Source of the DNA: Hyphomicrobiales bacterium
GTDB lineage: Bacteria; Pseudomonadota; Alphaproteobacteria; Rhizobiales; MH13
Direction: 5' to 3'
Assembly (NCBI GenBank): GCA_017642935.1
Contig: JAEPOK010000001.1
Span: 496,001 to 560,000, forward strand
DNA: 64,000 nucleotides
The notes under the pieces are model-generated. The model saw nothing but the letters and a program-made list of their open reading frames with translations. It made no database searches and had not been told where the DNA came from. A program made the translations under genes and the position numbers. Positions 31,672-40,549 of this stretch are shown here, in pieces (position 1 is the first letter of the stretch; the number at the start of each line of letters is the position of its first letter).

Positions 31672-32250
31672 ATGTTGACGCTTGTGCATTCCCCCATGTC
31701 GCGCTCTGACATGATGCGCGTGATTCTGGAGGAGTTGGATGCAGAGTATGACATTTGCGAGGTGACGGTCCTTCGCCGCGATGGCTCCGGTGGCGAAGAC
31801 CCCGACAACCCGCATCCGCACAAACAGGTGCCAGCCCTGATCCACAATGGTGCAGTGATCTGGGAGCAATCGGCCATCGCGATCTACCTATCAGAGCTTT
31901 TTCCGGACTCACCGCTGGTGCGAGCGCCTGGTCACCCCGAGCGCGGGCCGTTTCTCTCTTGGATTAGCTGGTTTGCGGCGACGTTTGAGCACGCTTTGAT
32001 CGCCAAGTTCGATGGGGTTCTCGATGATAATCCCGGCAAGAGACGCATGTATGAGCGGGTCTGCGGACTGCTGGAAAAGCAGTTTTCCGCGCACGATTAC
32101 CTGATGGGCGATGCGCCGACGATCCCCGACTTTTTCCTCGCCGGTGCGATGAATTATGTGCGCGATCTTCTGCCGGAAAGTGACAGCTTGGACGCTTATG
32201 CAGTGCGCATGGATAGGCCCATTGCCCGCCGTTTGCGCGGCGACGCATGA
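31672..32250 (+). CDS. Glutathione S-transferase family protein
   Basis: A 192-residue cytoplasmic protein with the GST layout. There is an N-terminal thioredoxin fold (HSPMSRSDMMRVILEELDAEYD, then KQVPALIHNGAVIWEQSAIA, where QVPAL carries the cis-Pro and EQSAI the glutathione-contact acid and Ser), and an all-helical C-terminal domain with the N-capping MGDAPTIPDFFLAG. It begins nine bases after thyA and overlaps folA by four bases (ATGA), so it is cotranscribed with both. The substrate is unknown. GST genes in thyA-folA operons are common in this order without an established link. Confidence 0.87.
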   Translation: MLTLVHSPMSRSDMMRVILEELDAEYDICEVTVLRRDGSGGEDPDNPHPHKQVPALIHNGAVIWEQSAIAIYLSELFPDSPLVRAPGHPERGPFLSWISWFAATFEHALIAKFDGVLDDNPGKRRMYERVCGLLEKQFSAHDYLMGDAPTIPDFFLAGAMNYVRDLLPESDSLDAYAVRMDRPIARRLRGDA

Positions 32251-32759
32251 GTGAGTTGGTGCTTATTGCAGCTGTCGCCCGCAATGGTGTGATCGGCCGC
32301 GACAATGATCTACCGTTTCGCCTGCCGACCGATCTGAAGCACTTCAAAGCACTGACTTTGGGCCATCCGGTATTGATGGGGCGGGCGACCTTTGAAAGCA
32401 TTGGCCGTCCGCTGCCGGGCCGTCCGAGCATCGTGGTCTCGGGCGATCCGGAATTTCACGCCGAGGGCTGCGAGGTCTATCAGGACCTCGATACGGCGAT
32501 CGATCGCGGCAAGATGTTGGCCGACGGCTTGGGCAAGTCCGCGCTCTTCATTATCGGCGGCGGACAGATCTATGCGCAGACCATCGATGAGGCCGATCGG
32601 CTCGAAATCACCCATGTTGCATTGGACGCAGACGGGGCGACACGATTTCCCACCATCGATCCGTCGCGATGGGCTAAGACAGTCGAAGAAAACGTACCGG
32701 CAGGGCCAAAAGATGAGGCGGACATGGTGTTCACCACCTATCGCCGCAAAGAGGCTTGA
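32247..32759 (+). CDS. folA: Dihydrofolate reductase
   Basis: FolA reduces dihydrofolate to tetrahydrofolate with NADPH, recycling the product of ThyA. The 170 residues contain IAAVARNGVIGRDNDLPF, the catalytic acid in RLPTDLKHFK, the NADPH site LMGRATFESIGRPLPGR, and IIGGGQIYAQTI. A small difference is Phe in place of the usual Trp in the Met20-loop segment (LPF instead of MPW or LPW). It overlaps the GST gene by four bases. After it, 193 bases separate it from hflK, which likely has its own promoter. Confidence 0.94.
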   Translation: MSELVLIAAVARNGVIGRDNDLPFRLPTDLKHFKALTLGHPVLMGRATFESIGRPLPGRPSIVVSGDPEFHAEGCEVYQDLDTAIDRGKMLADGLGKSALFIIGGGQIYAQTIDEADRLEITHVALDADGATRFPTIDPSRWAKTVEENVPAGPKDEADMVFTTYRRKEA

Positions 32760-32952
32760 ATCGGCCAGCCTGCGACCAAATGGTCCAAACTTAACCTCAA
32801 GGGCCGAAAAAGCGTTACCAAAGGTCGCTTAATGCTTGAAAGATGCGCATTTGCGGACCATGTCCATCCGCACAATCGCGAAGAAAAATGTGCGATGCGC
32901 ACGGCGCAATTTAGTGAGCGCTGGCGGCGCAGCGGTGTGAGAAAGGAAACAC

Positions 32953-34113
32953 ATGCCTTGGAATAACCAAACGGGCAACAATGGCGGTCCTTGGGGCGGC
33001 GGTGGCGGCCCATGGGGTTCCGGCGGGGGCAGCGGCCCCGGTCGTGGCAACAATGGCTCCGGCAGACAAGGTGGCGGCCAGCCACCCGATCTTGAAGAGA
33101 TGATCCGCAAAGGCCAAGACCGGCTGAAAACCATTCTGCCTGGTGGTGGCGGTTCCGGCGGTGGGCTTGGCGCAAGCCGTGGCCTCATCGTTCTGGTGGT
33201 GCTGATCGCGCTGGTTTTCGTCGGCTACAACTTCTTTACCTTCCGCGTGCAGCCCGACCAGCAGGGCGTTGTCCTCCGCTTTGGTGAGTTCGACCGCCAG
33301 GCACAGCCTGGTCTGAACTTCCGCCTGCCGCCTCCAATCGAACAGGTGTTCACACCGTCGGTGACTACCATCAACCGCGCTGACATTGGCACACGTGCCG
33401 ACGATCCGCGCCGCGCCGGTGCGCGCGATGTGCCTGAGGAAAGCTTGATGCTGACCGGTGACGGCAACATCGTGGACATCGATTTCGCCGTCTTCTGGCG
33501 TATCTCTGATGCACCGTTGTTCCTCTTCAACATCCAAAACCCCGAAGGGTCCGTGCGCGCTGTGGCGGAAAGTGCCATGCGTGAGGTTGTTGGTCGCTCT
33601 GAGATCCAACCGCTGCTGACCCAGGGTCGTCAGATTACCGAGACGGCCGTGCAGGAGCTGATGCAGGATGCGCTCGACAGCTATGGCGCCGGCGTGGAAA
33701 TCACGCAGGTTCAACTGCTGACGGTTGACCCGCCCAGCCAAGTTATCGATGCGTTCCGTGACGTTCAGGCTGCGCGTGCGGATAATGAGCGTGTGCAGAA
33801 CCAAGCTCAGGCCTACGCCAACCGGGTGATCCCGGAAGCGCGTGGTGAAACGGCACGTATTCTTGAAGCTGCAACCGCCTACCGTGAACAGACCGTCGCT
33901 GAAGCGCGCGGTCAGGCTGACCGGTTCATCGCGGTTTATGAAGAGTATCAGACGGCGCCTGAAGTGACCCGCCAGAGGCTCTATCTTGAAACACTTGAGC
34001 GCATCTTCCGCGACAACGACAAAATCGTTCTCGACACAGATGACGGTGGCCAAGGCATCGTGCCTTACCTGCCGCTCAATGAACTCAACCGCCGTGCGGG
34101 AGGGACCCAATAA
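32953..34113 (+). CDS. hflK: FtsH protease modulator HflK
   Basis: HflK with HflC forms a large membrane cage around the FtsH protease on its periplasmic side and regulates it. The N-terminal 75 residues are cytoplasmic and very rich in Gly, Asn and Pro (for example GGGGPWGSGGGSGPGRGNN). One membrane segment follows near LIVLVVLIALVFVGYNFF, then the SPFH/band-7 domain (RVQPDQQGVVLRFGEFDRQAQPG) and a coiled-coil region (ARADNERVQNQAQAYANRVIPEARGE). Start ATG 32953 follows GAAAGGAAAC. Length is 386 residues. It shares one base with hflC. Confidence 0.94.
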   Translation: MPWNNQTGNNGGPWGGGGGPWGSGGGSGPGRGNNGSGRQGGGQPPDLEEMIRKGQDRLKTILPGGGGSGGGLGASRGLIVLVVLIALVFVGYNFFTFRVQPDQQGVVLRFGEFDRQAQPGLNFRLPPPIEQVFTPSVTTINRADIGTRADDPRRAGARDVPEESLMLTGDGNIVDIDFAVFWRISDAPLFLFNIQNPEGSVRAVAESAMREVVGRSEIQPLLTQGRQITETAVQELMQDALDSYGAGVEITQVQLLTVDPPSQVIDAFRDVQAARADNERVQNQAQAYANRVIPEARGETARILEAATAYREQTVAEARGQADRFIAVYEEYQTAPEVTRQRLYLETLERIFRDNDKIVLDTDDGGQGIVPYLPLNELNRRAGGTQ

Positions 34114-35066
34114 TGAAAAGTCTCTTTGGAGGCGTTGGCCTCTTTATTCTCGTCATTCTGGGCGCGGCGATCTATTCGTCGCTGTTCATCGTTGATGAAA
34201 CCGAGCAGGCGCTTGTGCTCCAATTCGGTGAGCCGGTTGATGTCGTCCAGGAACCTGGCCTGAACTTCAAGCTGCCGTTCGTGCAGAACGTGTCGTACTT
34301 CGACCGTCGCGTGCTCGATCTTGATAGCCCTGTGCAGGAAATCATCGCTGCTGACCAAGAACGGTTGGTCGTCGATACCTTCGCTCGTTATCAGATCACT
34401 GATCCGCTGGCGTTTTTCCAAACTGTGGGCAGTATTGCCGGTGCGCAATCGCGTCTTTCCACGGTTTTGAACTCGGCAACGCGTCGTGTGCTCGGTGAGG
34501 TGAACTACACCACCATCGTGCGCGATGATCGTGCCTCGTTGATGGCGCGCATTCGTGAGCAGGTGAACCGTGAAAGCCGCTCCTTCGGTATGGAAATTGT
34601 TGACGTGCGCATCCGCCGCGCTGACCTTCCCGAAGCCAACAGCCAAGCCATCTTCCAACGCATGCAGACCGAACGTGAGCGTGAAGCCACCGAAATCCGC
34701 GCGCAGGGTGAAGAAGCCGCACAGCGTATTCGCTCGCGCGCCGATCGTGAGGTTACTGTTCTGGTCGCTGATGCCACACGGGAAGGCGAGCAGATTCGCG
34801 GTGAGGGCGATGCCCAGCGTACGCGCATCTTCGCCGATGCCTTTGGTCGCGATCAGGAGTTTTTCTCCTTCTATCGCTCGATGCAGGCCTATGAAGCCGG
34901 CTTCTCCAGCGGTGCGAGCCTGGTGATCTCACCTGACTCTGACTTCTTCCGCTATTTCGGGGATCAGCAAGGTGGAGTGTTCACAAGCTCCACTACGCAG
35001 AATCCGACCGAGAGCGTGGCGCCAACCACGGCGGCGGCACCGGTCGAAGCGGAAACGCAGCAGTAA
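34113..35066 (+). CDS. hflC: FtsH protease modulator HflC
   Basis: HflC is the partner of HflK. A single N-terminal membrane anchor (LFILVILGAAIYSSLFIV) is followed by the SPFH domain (DETEQALVLQFGEPVDVVQE, FDRRVLDLDSPVQEIIAADQ) and the helical region with RIREQVNRESRSFGMEIVDV and GEGDAQRTRIFADAFGRD. The C-terminal 30 residues are Thr/Ala/Pro-rich and look flexible. Length is 317 residues. Start ATG 34113 overlaps the hflK stop by one base (TAATG), which fits the fixed HflK:HflC stoichiometry. Confidence 0.94.
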   Translation: MKSLFGGVGLFILVILGAAIYSSLFIVDETEQALVLQFGEPVDVVQEPGLNFKLPFVQNVSYFDRRVLDLDSPVQEIIAADQERLVVDTFARYQITDPLAFFQTVGSIAGAQSRLSTVLNSATRRVLGEVNYTTIVRDDRASLMARIREQVNRESRSFGMEIVDVRIRRADLPEANSQAIFQRMQTEREREATEIRAQGEEAAQRIRSRADREVTVLVADATREGEQIRGEGDAQRTRIFADAFGRDQEFFSFYRSMQAYEAGFSSGASLVISPDSDFFRYFGDQQGGVFTSSTTQNPTESVAPTTAAAPVEAETQQ

Positions 35067-35084
35067 GCGCTGCGATCCTCGCTG

Positions 35085-35288
35085 ATGGCGATTGCTGAAG
35101 TCATCCTTTTGGTCCTCGGCGGCGCACTTGTCGCCGAGGGCCTTTTTTATGCGCTGTTTCCCGACCAAGCCCGACGCATGGTGGAGATGGTCGGGCAGCT
35201 GCCGCCCGAGTCGTTGCGGATCGGCGGGGTCGCAGCGTTGGCGCTTGGTGTGTTGGTGTTCTGGCTGGCGCGCTCTTTAGGCGTGTAA
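35085..35288 (+). CDS. DUF2065 small membrane protein
   Basis: A 67-residue protein with two hydrophobic segments (AEVILLVLGGALVAEGLFYA and IGGVAALALGVLVFWLA) and between them PDQARRMVEMVGQLPPESLR. This is the DUF2065 (YjeT-like) pattern, regularly found beside hflC. It starts 18 bases after hflC, so it is part of the same operon and may belong to the FtsH-HflKC membrane assembly; that role is inference from context only. Confidence 0.85.
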   Translation: MAIAEVILLVLGGALVAEGLFYALFPDQARRMVEMVGQLPPESLRIGGVAALALGVLVFWLARSLGV

Positions 35289-35408
35289 TCTGGGGCATGG
35301 AATATGCCTTGATCTCATCACGGTTGCGAACCAGTTTGTGACCGTGGTCCTCATGGAGCGACCGGTCCGGCTGCGGCTTCTGGTCTGCAGCTCATAGTGA
35401 GGTTTCGC

Positions 35409-36860
35409 ATGCACCGCCGACTGCCCCCCTTCTTTGTCGCTTTGGTTATGACACTCGCGCTTGTCGCAGCGCCGCCTGGTGTTTCTGCCCAATCAGAAAG
35501 CCCCTTGCGCGCGCAAGGCCCTGTCCCGGTGGCTGATCTCGCCGAGGAGCTTCTTGGTGCGGTGGTTAACATTTCGACATCCCAACGCGTCGCCGGGCGC
35601 AGACCAACGCCGCTGCCAAACCTGCCGGAAGGCTCGCCGTTCGAAGACTTTTTCGATGATTTTTTCAACAATGAGGGCGATCGCGACGGGCCTAGCCGGG
35701 AAAACTCGCTCGGGTCGGGCTTCATCATCGATCCTGACGGCATCGTCGTCACCAACAATCATGTGATCTCCGGCGCGGACGATATCGAGGTCATCATGAC
35801 CGATGGGCGGACCTTTCCCGCCGAGGTAATTGGCCGCGATGAGGCCACCGATCTGGCCGTGTTGCGCATTGAACCCGATAGCCCCTTGCCATCGGTCCCC
35901 TTCGGCAATTCGGACCGTCTGCGGATCGGCGATTGGGTGCTGGCGATCGGCAATCCGTTCGGTTTAGGCGGCTCGGTGTCGCTGGGCATTGTCTCGGCGA
36001 TGAACCGGAACATCGGCGCTGGTCCCTATGATTCATTCATTCAAACCGATGCTGCCATCAATCGCGGCAACTCTGGCGGCCCGCTGTTCGATTTGGCTGG
36101 TAATGTTGTCGGCGTGAACACCGCCATCCTGTCGCCCAATGGGCGATCGGTGGGCGTTGGGTTTGCCATTCCGTCGGCCACGGTTGAGACGATCGTCACA
36201 CAGCTCATCACCTTCGGGGAAACGCGGCGCGGCCTTCTGGGTGTCAATATCCAGGAAGTGACACCGGACCTGGTTGAAGGATTGCAGCTTGACCGACCGC
36301 GCGGCGCGCTGGTCTCGGTTGTGAGTGAAGGTGGTCCAGCTGATGAAGCGGGCATTGAGCGCGGCGACGTCATCGTGCGCTTCAACAATCGGGCGATCAA
36401 CATGTACAGCGATCTGCCGGCCCGTGTGGCGCAGATCGCGCCGGGCACCGAGGTGCCCGTCGGGGTGATCCGACGTGGCGAGACGCTGACGCTGACCGTG
36501 ATCCTTGCCTTGCGTGACGGCGAGGGTGGTCAGGCGGCCGTGCTCGAACCTGGGCCTGAACCGGTCTCGCTTCTGGGTATGGAGCTTTCGACCGTCGAAG
36601 AAGCCTATGAGCTCGGCTTTGAGATGGATGAGGGCGCCGTCGGCGCCGTTGTGACGCTGGTGTTCACGGATGGTCCAGCCGCGGCCAAGGAGATCCAACC
36701 AGGGACATTGATCCTGGAAGTCGGCCAGCAGGTTGTCGAAACACCGCAGGACGTTGCCGACCGCGTCGAGGCCCTGCGCGACGAGGGCCGCAGCCAAATC
36801 CTGATGCTCATTCAGGACAATGAGGGCCAAAGCCAGTTTGTTGCCTTGCCGGCTGACTGA
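35409..36860 (+). CDS. degP: DegP/HtrA-type periplasmic serine protease (Do family)
   Basis: A periplasmic protease and chaperone for misfolded envelope proteins. It has a Sec signal peptide (FFVALVMTLALVAAPPGVSA) and a trypsin-like domain with triad His in VTNNHVI, Asp in EATDLAVLRI and Ser in INRGNSGGPLF. Two PDZ domains follow, the first from about LLGVNIQEVTPDLVEGL, the second after LLGMELSTVEEAYELGF. I start at ATG 35409, six bases after GTGAGG; a GTG at 35397 would add four residues. Length is 483. It follows hflKC-DUF2065 by 120 bases, so a joint role in envelope proteolysis is likely. It ends two bases from the convergent serB. Confidence 0.93.
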   Translation: MHRRLPPFFVALVMTLALVAAPPGVSAQSESPLRAQGPVPVADLAEELLGAVVNISTSQRVAGRRPTPLPNLPEGSPFEDFFDDFFNNEGDRDGPSRENSLGSGFIIDPDGIVVTNNHVISGADDIEVIMTDGRTFPAEVIGRDEATDLAVLRIEPDSPLPSVPFGNSDRLRIGDWVLAIGNPFGLGGSVSLGIVSAMNRNIGAGPYDSFIQTDAAINRGNSGGPLFDLAGNVVGVNTAILSPNGRSVGVGFAIPSATVETIVTQLITFGETRRGLLGVNIQEVTPDLVEGLQLDRPRGALVSVVSEGGPADEAGIERGDVIVRFNNRAINMYSDLPARVAQIAPGTEVPVGVIRRGETLTLTVILALRDGEGGQAAVLEPGPEPVSLLGMELSTVEEAYELGFEMDEGAVGAVVTLVFTDGPAAAKEIQPGTLILEVGQQVVETPQDVADRVEALRDEGRSQILMLIQDNEGQSQFVALPAD

Positions 36861-36862
36861 CC

Positions 36863-37771
36863 TTAGCCAGCGATGTCGGCGTCTTTGTAACCCTGCAGGT
36901 AAAGCGCTCCGGTAAGATCGCTGAACTGGAGGGCGGCATCGGCGCGCTCGACAACGGCGGGCTTGGCGCGGAACGCCACGCCGAGGCCAGCCGCCTCAAT
37001 CATACCGAGATCATTGGCGCCATCGCCGATGGCCAGCGTTTGCTCAAGGCCGATACCGAGGTCGCTGGCGTAGCTTTCGAGATGCGCTTTCTTGGCCTCT
37101 TTGCCTTGGATCGGCTCGGCAACCGCGCCTGTGAGAAGGCCATCTTCGACCAGTAGCTGGTTGGCGTGATTGGCCGAAAAACCAAGGATATCAGTGACCT
37201 TTTGGGTGAAATGCGTGAACCCGCCGGAGACAAGCACGCATCGTGTGCCTGCCTGCCGCATGGTGGCTAGCAGTTCCTTGCCGCCCGGCGTGAAGGTGAT
37301 GCGCTCGGCGAAAACGGTATCGATGATGCTTTCCGACAGCCCCTTCAGCATGGAAACGCGTTCGCGCAGCGCTGGCTCGAAGTCGATCTCACCGTGCATG
37401 GCACGTTCGGTAATGGCTGCGATATGGGCCTTGATGCCAAGCTGATCGGCCAGTTCGTCAATGCATTCCTGCTCGATCATGGTGGAGTCCATATCAGCCA
37501 AGAACAGCTTCTTGCGGCGACCGTCCTTGCGCATCAGCGCAACATCAACGGGCAGCGGGTCCAGCGCGTGACGCACCTTTTCCGCAAGCCTATCAAGGCT
37601 TTGCTTGTCTTGCGGCGTGAAGGCCAGATCATAGGCGGCGTGATCGGACAGTTCATCGACAGTGACGGCAACGCCAAGCGTGTCGGTGATGACATCGGCC
37701 GCCTTGTCACGCACCGCCGGCGTCAGGATGCGGGTGGTGCGGTCGGCGATCAGCGTGCATAGGTGGGTCAT
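36863..37771 (-). CDS. serB: Phosphoserine phosphatase SerB
   Basis: SerB releases inorganic phosphate from O-phosphoserine, the last step of serine synthesis. It is a HAD hydrolase: motif I FLADMDSTMIEQECID (nucleophile and acid/base Asp), motif II VLVSGGFTHFT, the motif III Lys in the QGKEAKKAHL region, and motif IV IGDGANDLGMIEAA. An N-terminal ACT-like region of about 85 residues precedes it. Length is 302 residues. Its start codon (CAT on the plus strand, 37769-37771) overlaps the divergent miaA ATG by two bases. Confidence 0.94.
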   Translation of the reverse strand: MTHLCTLIADRTTRILTPAVRDKAADVITDTLGVAVTVDELSDHAAYDLAFTPQDKQSLDRLAEKVRHALDPLPVDVALMRKDGRRKKLFLADMDSTMIEQECIDELADQLGIKAHIAAITERAMHGEIDFEPALRERVSMLKGLSESIIDTVFAERITFTPGGKELLATMRQAGTRCVLVSGGFTHFTQKVTDILGFSANHANQLLVEDGLLTGAVAEPIQGKEAKKAHLESYASDLGIGLEQTLAIGDGANDLGMIEAAGLGVAFRAKPAVVERADAALQFSDLTGALYLQGYKDADIAG

Positions 37772-38720
37772 GCAAAGGGCTCAAAAATCTGGGGGAACGA
37801 GGCAGGTGCTGCTTATCGCAGGGCCAACGGCGAGCGGCAAGTCGGCACTTGCGGCTGAAATTGCCGCGCGATTGGGCGATGCGGTGATCGTCAATGCTGA
37901 TTCCATGCAGGTTTACAAGGACTTACGGATCATCACGGCGCGCCCGAGCCACCAAGAAGAGTCGCGACTAACGCACTTTTGTTCCGGAACAATCGACGGT
38001 TCGTCCGGACTAAGTGCAGCTGTTTGGCGCGACAAAGCGGCAGACGTTCTGGAACAAACCGGGGATAAACCGGTCATCTTCGTCGGTGGAACGGGGCTCT
38101 ACTTCCGCGCCCTGACTGAAGGGCTTGCGCCGATACCCGATATCCCCGACGCCATCCGCACGAACGTCCGCGAGCGGTTGGCACAAGACGGGCCGGTGGT
38201 TCTGCACGGTGAACTCGATGCGGCGATGGCTAAGCAGCTTTCGCCAACCGACAGCCAACGGGTGGCGCGGGCGCTGGAAGTTCTGCTCGCAACCGGCAGA
38301 TCTCTGGCCGAGTGGCAAAAACTGCCGCCGGAGGGCGCGGTGGTGGACCTGCAGCAGACCCGCCATGTGGTTCTGGCACCTCCGCGTGATTGGCTCGAAG
38401 AACGCATCCGAGGGCGGGCGGAGACGATGCTTTGCGACGAAGCCCTGGAAGAGGTTCGCTCCTTACGCGCGCGCGACCTTTCGCCCGAGCTTCCGGTGAT
38501 GCGGGCCATTGGCGTTTCGGTCATCAGTGCCTATCTCGACGGTGATATGACCCGCGAGGCTGCCCTGGACGCCTTGACCATCGAGACCCGCCGTTATGCC
38601 AAGCGGCAGGAGACATGGTTTCGCGGGCAGATGGGTGATTGGCCGCGCCTTGATCCTTCAACGATGAGCGTCGAGGCGATGGCCGACTGGATGGTAAACG
38701 AGGAAAATGCATGCGCGTGA
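37770..38720 (+). CDS. miaA: tRNA dimethylallyltransferase MiaA
   Basis: MiaA adds an isopentenyl group to A37 of tRNAs reading UNN codons. It has P-loop LLIAGPTASGKSALAAEIA, then NADSMQVYKDLRIITARPS (DSxQvY motif), IFVGGTGLYFRALTEGL, and the C-terminal RYAKRQETWFRGQ that contacts the anticodon. Start ATG 37770 gives 316 residues. A GTG at 37806, just before LLIAGPT, is the main alternative. With the ATG start, miaA and serB share the tetramer CATG, so each gene's promoter must lie inside the other's coding region or the leader must be extremely short. Confidence 0.92.
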   Translation: MQRAQKSGGTRQVLLIAGPTASGKSALAAEIAARLGDAVIVNADSMQVYKDLRIITARPSHQEESRLTHFCSGTIDGSSGLSAAVWRDKAADVLEQTGDKPVIFVGGTGLYFRALTEGLAPIPDIPDAIRTNVRERLAQDGPVVLHGELDAAMAKQLSPTDSQRVARALEVLLATGRSLAEWQKLPPEGAVVDLQQTRHVVLAPPRDWLEERIRGRAETMLCDEALEEVRSLRARDLSPELPVMRAIGVSVISAYLDGDMTREAALDALTIETRRYAKRQETWFRGQMGDWPRLDPSTMSVEAMADWMVNEENACA

Positions 38721-39109
38721 TGGCGATGGTTTTGGCCCTGCTGGTTCTGCCACTGTTGGCTGCGGCGTTGCTGGCTCCTGCAACCGGATGGGCGCAGGGC
38801 AGGGTGCTTGCCGAGTACACGGCGCGGATCAGCGAACAGGACCATTTCACGTCGGCTGGCCAGCGCTTGGACACGGCCCCGGCGATCCTGCGCCAGGACC
38901 GTGCCAACTATCACCGGTTCGAGCAGCCCGATGCCGAGGATGAAGACGACCCGGTGTTCCACGACCGCCATGAGCGCGGGCGCTTCGAGCGGTTGATGTC
39001 GCGCGGCATCGTGCGCCCTGATACGGCCCGGGCCATCATCAACGGCACGCCGCTGGTGCGGGTTACGGTGTACGCAACCCGCATGAATGTGGAGATCATC
39101 GAGCCCTAG
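38711..39109 (+). CDS. Small secreted hypothetical protein
   Basis: I do not recognise this 132-residue protein. It has a clear Sec signal peptide (VLALLVLPLLAAALLAPATGWA) with likely cleavage after GWA. The mature part is polar and charged (EQPDAEDEDDPVFHDRHERGRFERL) and ends in a strand-rich segment (TPLVRVTVYATRMNVEIIEP). The start overlaps the end of miaA by ten bases, so it is probably cotranscribed, although no functional connection is evident. It is convergent with the transporter gene, overlapping it by four bases. Confidence 0.7.
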   Translation: MRVMAMVLALLVLPLLAAALLAPATGWAQGRVLAEYTARISEQDHFTSAGQRLDTAPAILRQDRANYHRFEQPDAEDEDDPVFHDRHERGRFERLMSRGIVRPDTARAIINGTPLVRVTVYATRMNVEIIEP

Positions 39110-40284
39110 GTTTGCTTGACCGTCCGGGCCGCCATCAGGCAGTAGAGCGGCAGCACGGCGACGCAGGCGAAGATGACGGCATAGTCCACATGCTCGGCCA
39201 CAAAGCCGATCAGCGGCGGCGCCACCAAGATCCCTGCATAGCCGCAGAAGGTTGCGATCGAAATGCCGATGCCGCGCGGAATGCCGGGCACCCGGTCAGC
39301 GGCGGCAAAGGCGATCGGCACCACATTGGCGAGCCCGAGACCGGCAATCGCAAAGCCGATCAACGTGCCGGTGAGGTTTGGCGCGAGCCCGGCGGTCAAG
39401 AACCCGACAAAGGCGAGCAGCGCGGAGATTTGCATGGTGCGCAGATCGCCAAGCCGCGTGCGCACCGGATCGCCGACAAAGCGCACCAGCGCCATGGTGC
39501 CGGCAAAGGCGGCGAAGGCGTAACCGGCCATCCATTCGGGCACGGCGCGATCTTCGCGCAGGAAGAGCGCTGCCCAATCGAGCACCGTGCCTTCGGCCGT
39601 GAACCCGGCAAAGGCGATGATCGCGATCAGATAGATCGCCAGCGTGCGGGGCAGGGCGAGCTTGGGTTTTTCTATGCCCTCGCCACGCTCCACCTCGTCG
39701 GCCATGATGCGCGGCGCGGCGAGCACCGTGCCGATCAGCATCATGGCGGCAATGCTGAGCGCTTGTGTGCCGAGCCCAAAAAAGCCGAGCAGCGTGCCGC
39801 CGACGCCCGATCCGATCAGCGCGCCGAGCGACCAGAACCCGTGGCAGGATGACATGATTGGCTTGCCGTGCACGCTTTCCACGCGCGCCGCGTTGGCGTT
39901 CATTGCAACGTCCATAGAGCCGAGCCCGCCGCCGAACATCAAAAGCGCGATGCCGGCGAGCCAGAGCGTGGGCGCGAATAGGGCCAGAGGCAGCAGGAAG
40001 ACGCAGGCGGCGGCAGCAATTTTGAGGATGCCGGTTGAGCCGCGCCGCGCGATGATCGCGCCGGTGATCGGCATGGTGAGCAGCGACCCGATGCCGATCA
40101 GCAGGATCATCAGGCCAAGCTGGCTTTCAGCAAGCGCGTGATTGTCCTTGAAAACTGGGATCGCCGGTGCCCAGCCGCCCACCAGCAGGCCGTTCATCAA
40201 GAACATGATGGAGACGGCCACGCGCTGACGGACGAAGGACGGCGCGGCGAAAGTGCTGCTGTCTGGGGCAGGGGTGGTGGTCAT
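39106..40284 (-). CDS. Major facilitator superfamily transporter
   Basis: A 392-residue inner membrane protein with about twelve hydrophobic segments and MFS motif A-like sequence between helices 2 and 3 (GAIIARRGSTGILK), plus FMNGLLVGGWAPAIPVFKD at helix 1 and DRVPGIPRGIGISIATFCGYAG in the C-terminal half. This resembles the YbjJ-type subgroup of uncertain substrate. It starts at ATG 40284 and has no regulator beside it. Downstream it converges on the small secreted protein gene. Confidence 0.85.
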   Translation of the reverse strand: MTTTPAPDSSTFAAPSFVRQRVAVSIMFLMNGLLVGGWAPAIPVFKDNHALAESQLGLMILLIGIGSLLTMPITGAIIARRGSTGILKIAAAACVFLLPLALFAPTLWLAGIALLMFGGGLGSMDVAMNANAARVESVHGKPIMSSCHGFWSLGALIGSGVGGTLLGFFGLGTQALSIAAMMLIGTVLAAPRIMADEVERGEGIEKPKLALPRTLAIYLIAIIAFAGFTAEGTVLDWAALFLREDRAVPEWMAGYAFAAFAGTMALVRFVGDPVRTRLGDLRTMQISALLAFVGFLTAGLAPNLTGTLIGFAIAGLGLANVVPIAFAAADRVPGIPRGIGISIATFCGYAGILVAPPLIGFVAEHVDYAVIFACVAVLPLYCLMAARTVKQT

Positions 40285-40549
40285 GGAAACGCTTTCGGCA
40301 ATCTGGCCTGTCAGCGCCAGTTGGTTTTTCGTCGGGTGGAAAGTCTCGGATTTGAGGGAGCGGGTTTTTGTGTGGCTCCACTGTTAGCTATGATTGCTGG
40401 TTGCAAATTAACCGCGACAGAAAGGGAGAATTGGCCTCGCACGAACCACTGACCCTAGGCCAGCGCTACCCCACAGCTTTATCATCCCGGACATTCGGCA
40501 GCATAGATGATATTTGCATAAGTGAATCATTCGATCGAGGTTGTGCTGA

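Noticed and set aside
32911-34110. A 399-codon open frame antisense to hflK
   Set aside because: hflK is unmistakable and part of hflK-hflC-DUF2065-degP; the antisense frame lacks motifs and a start signal.
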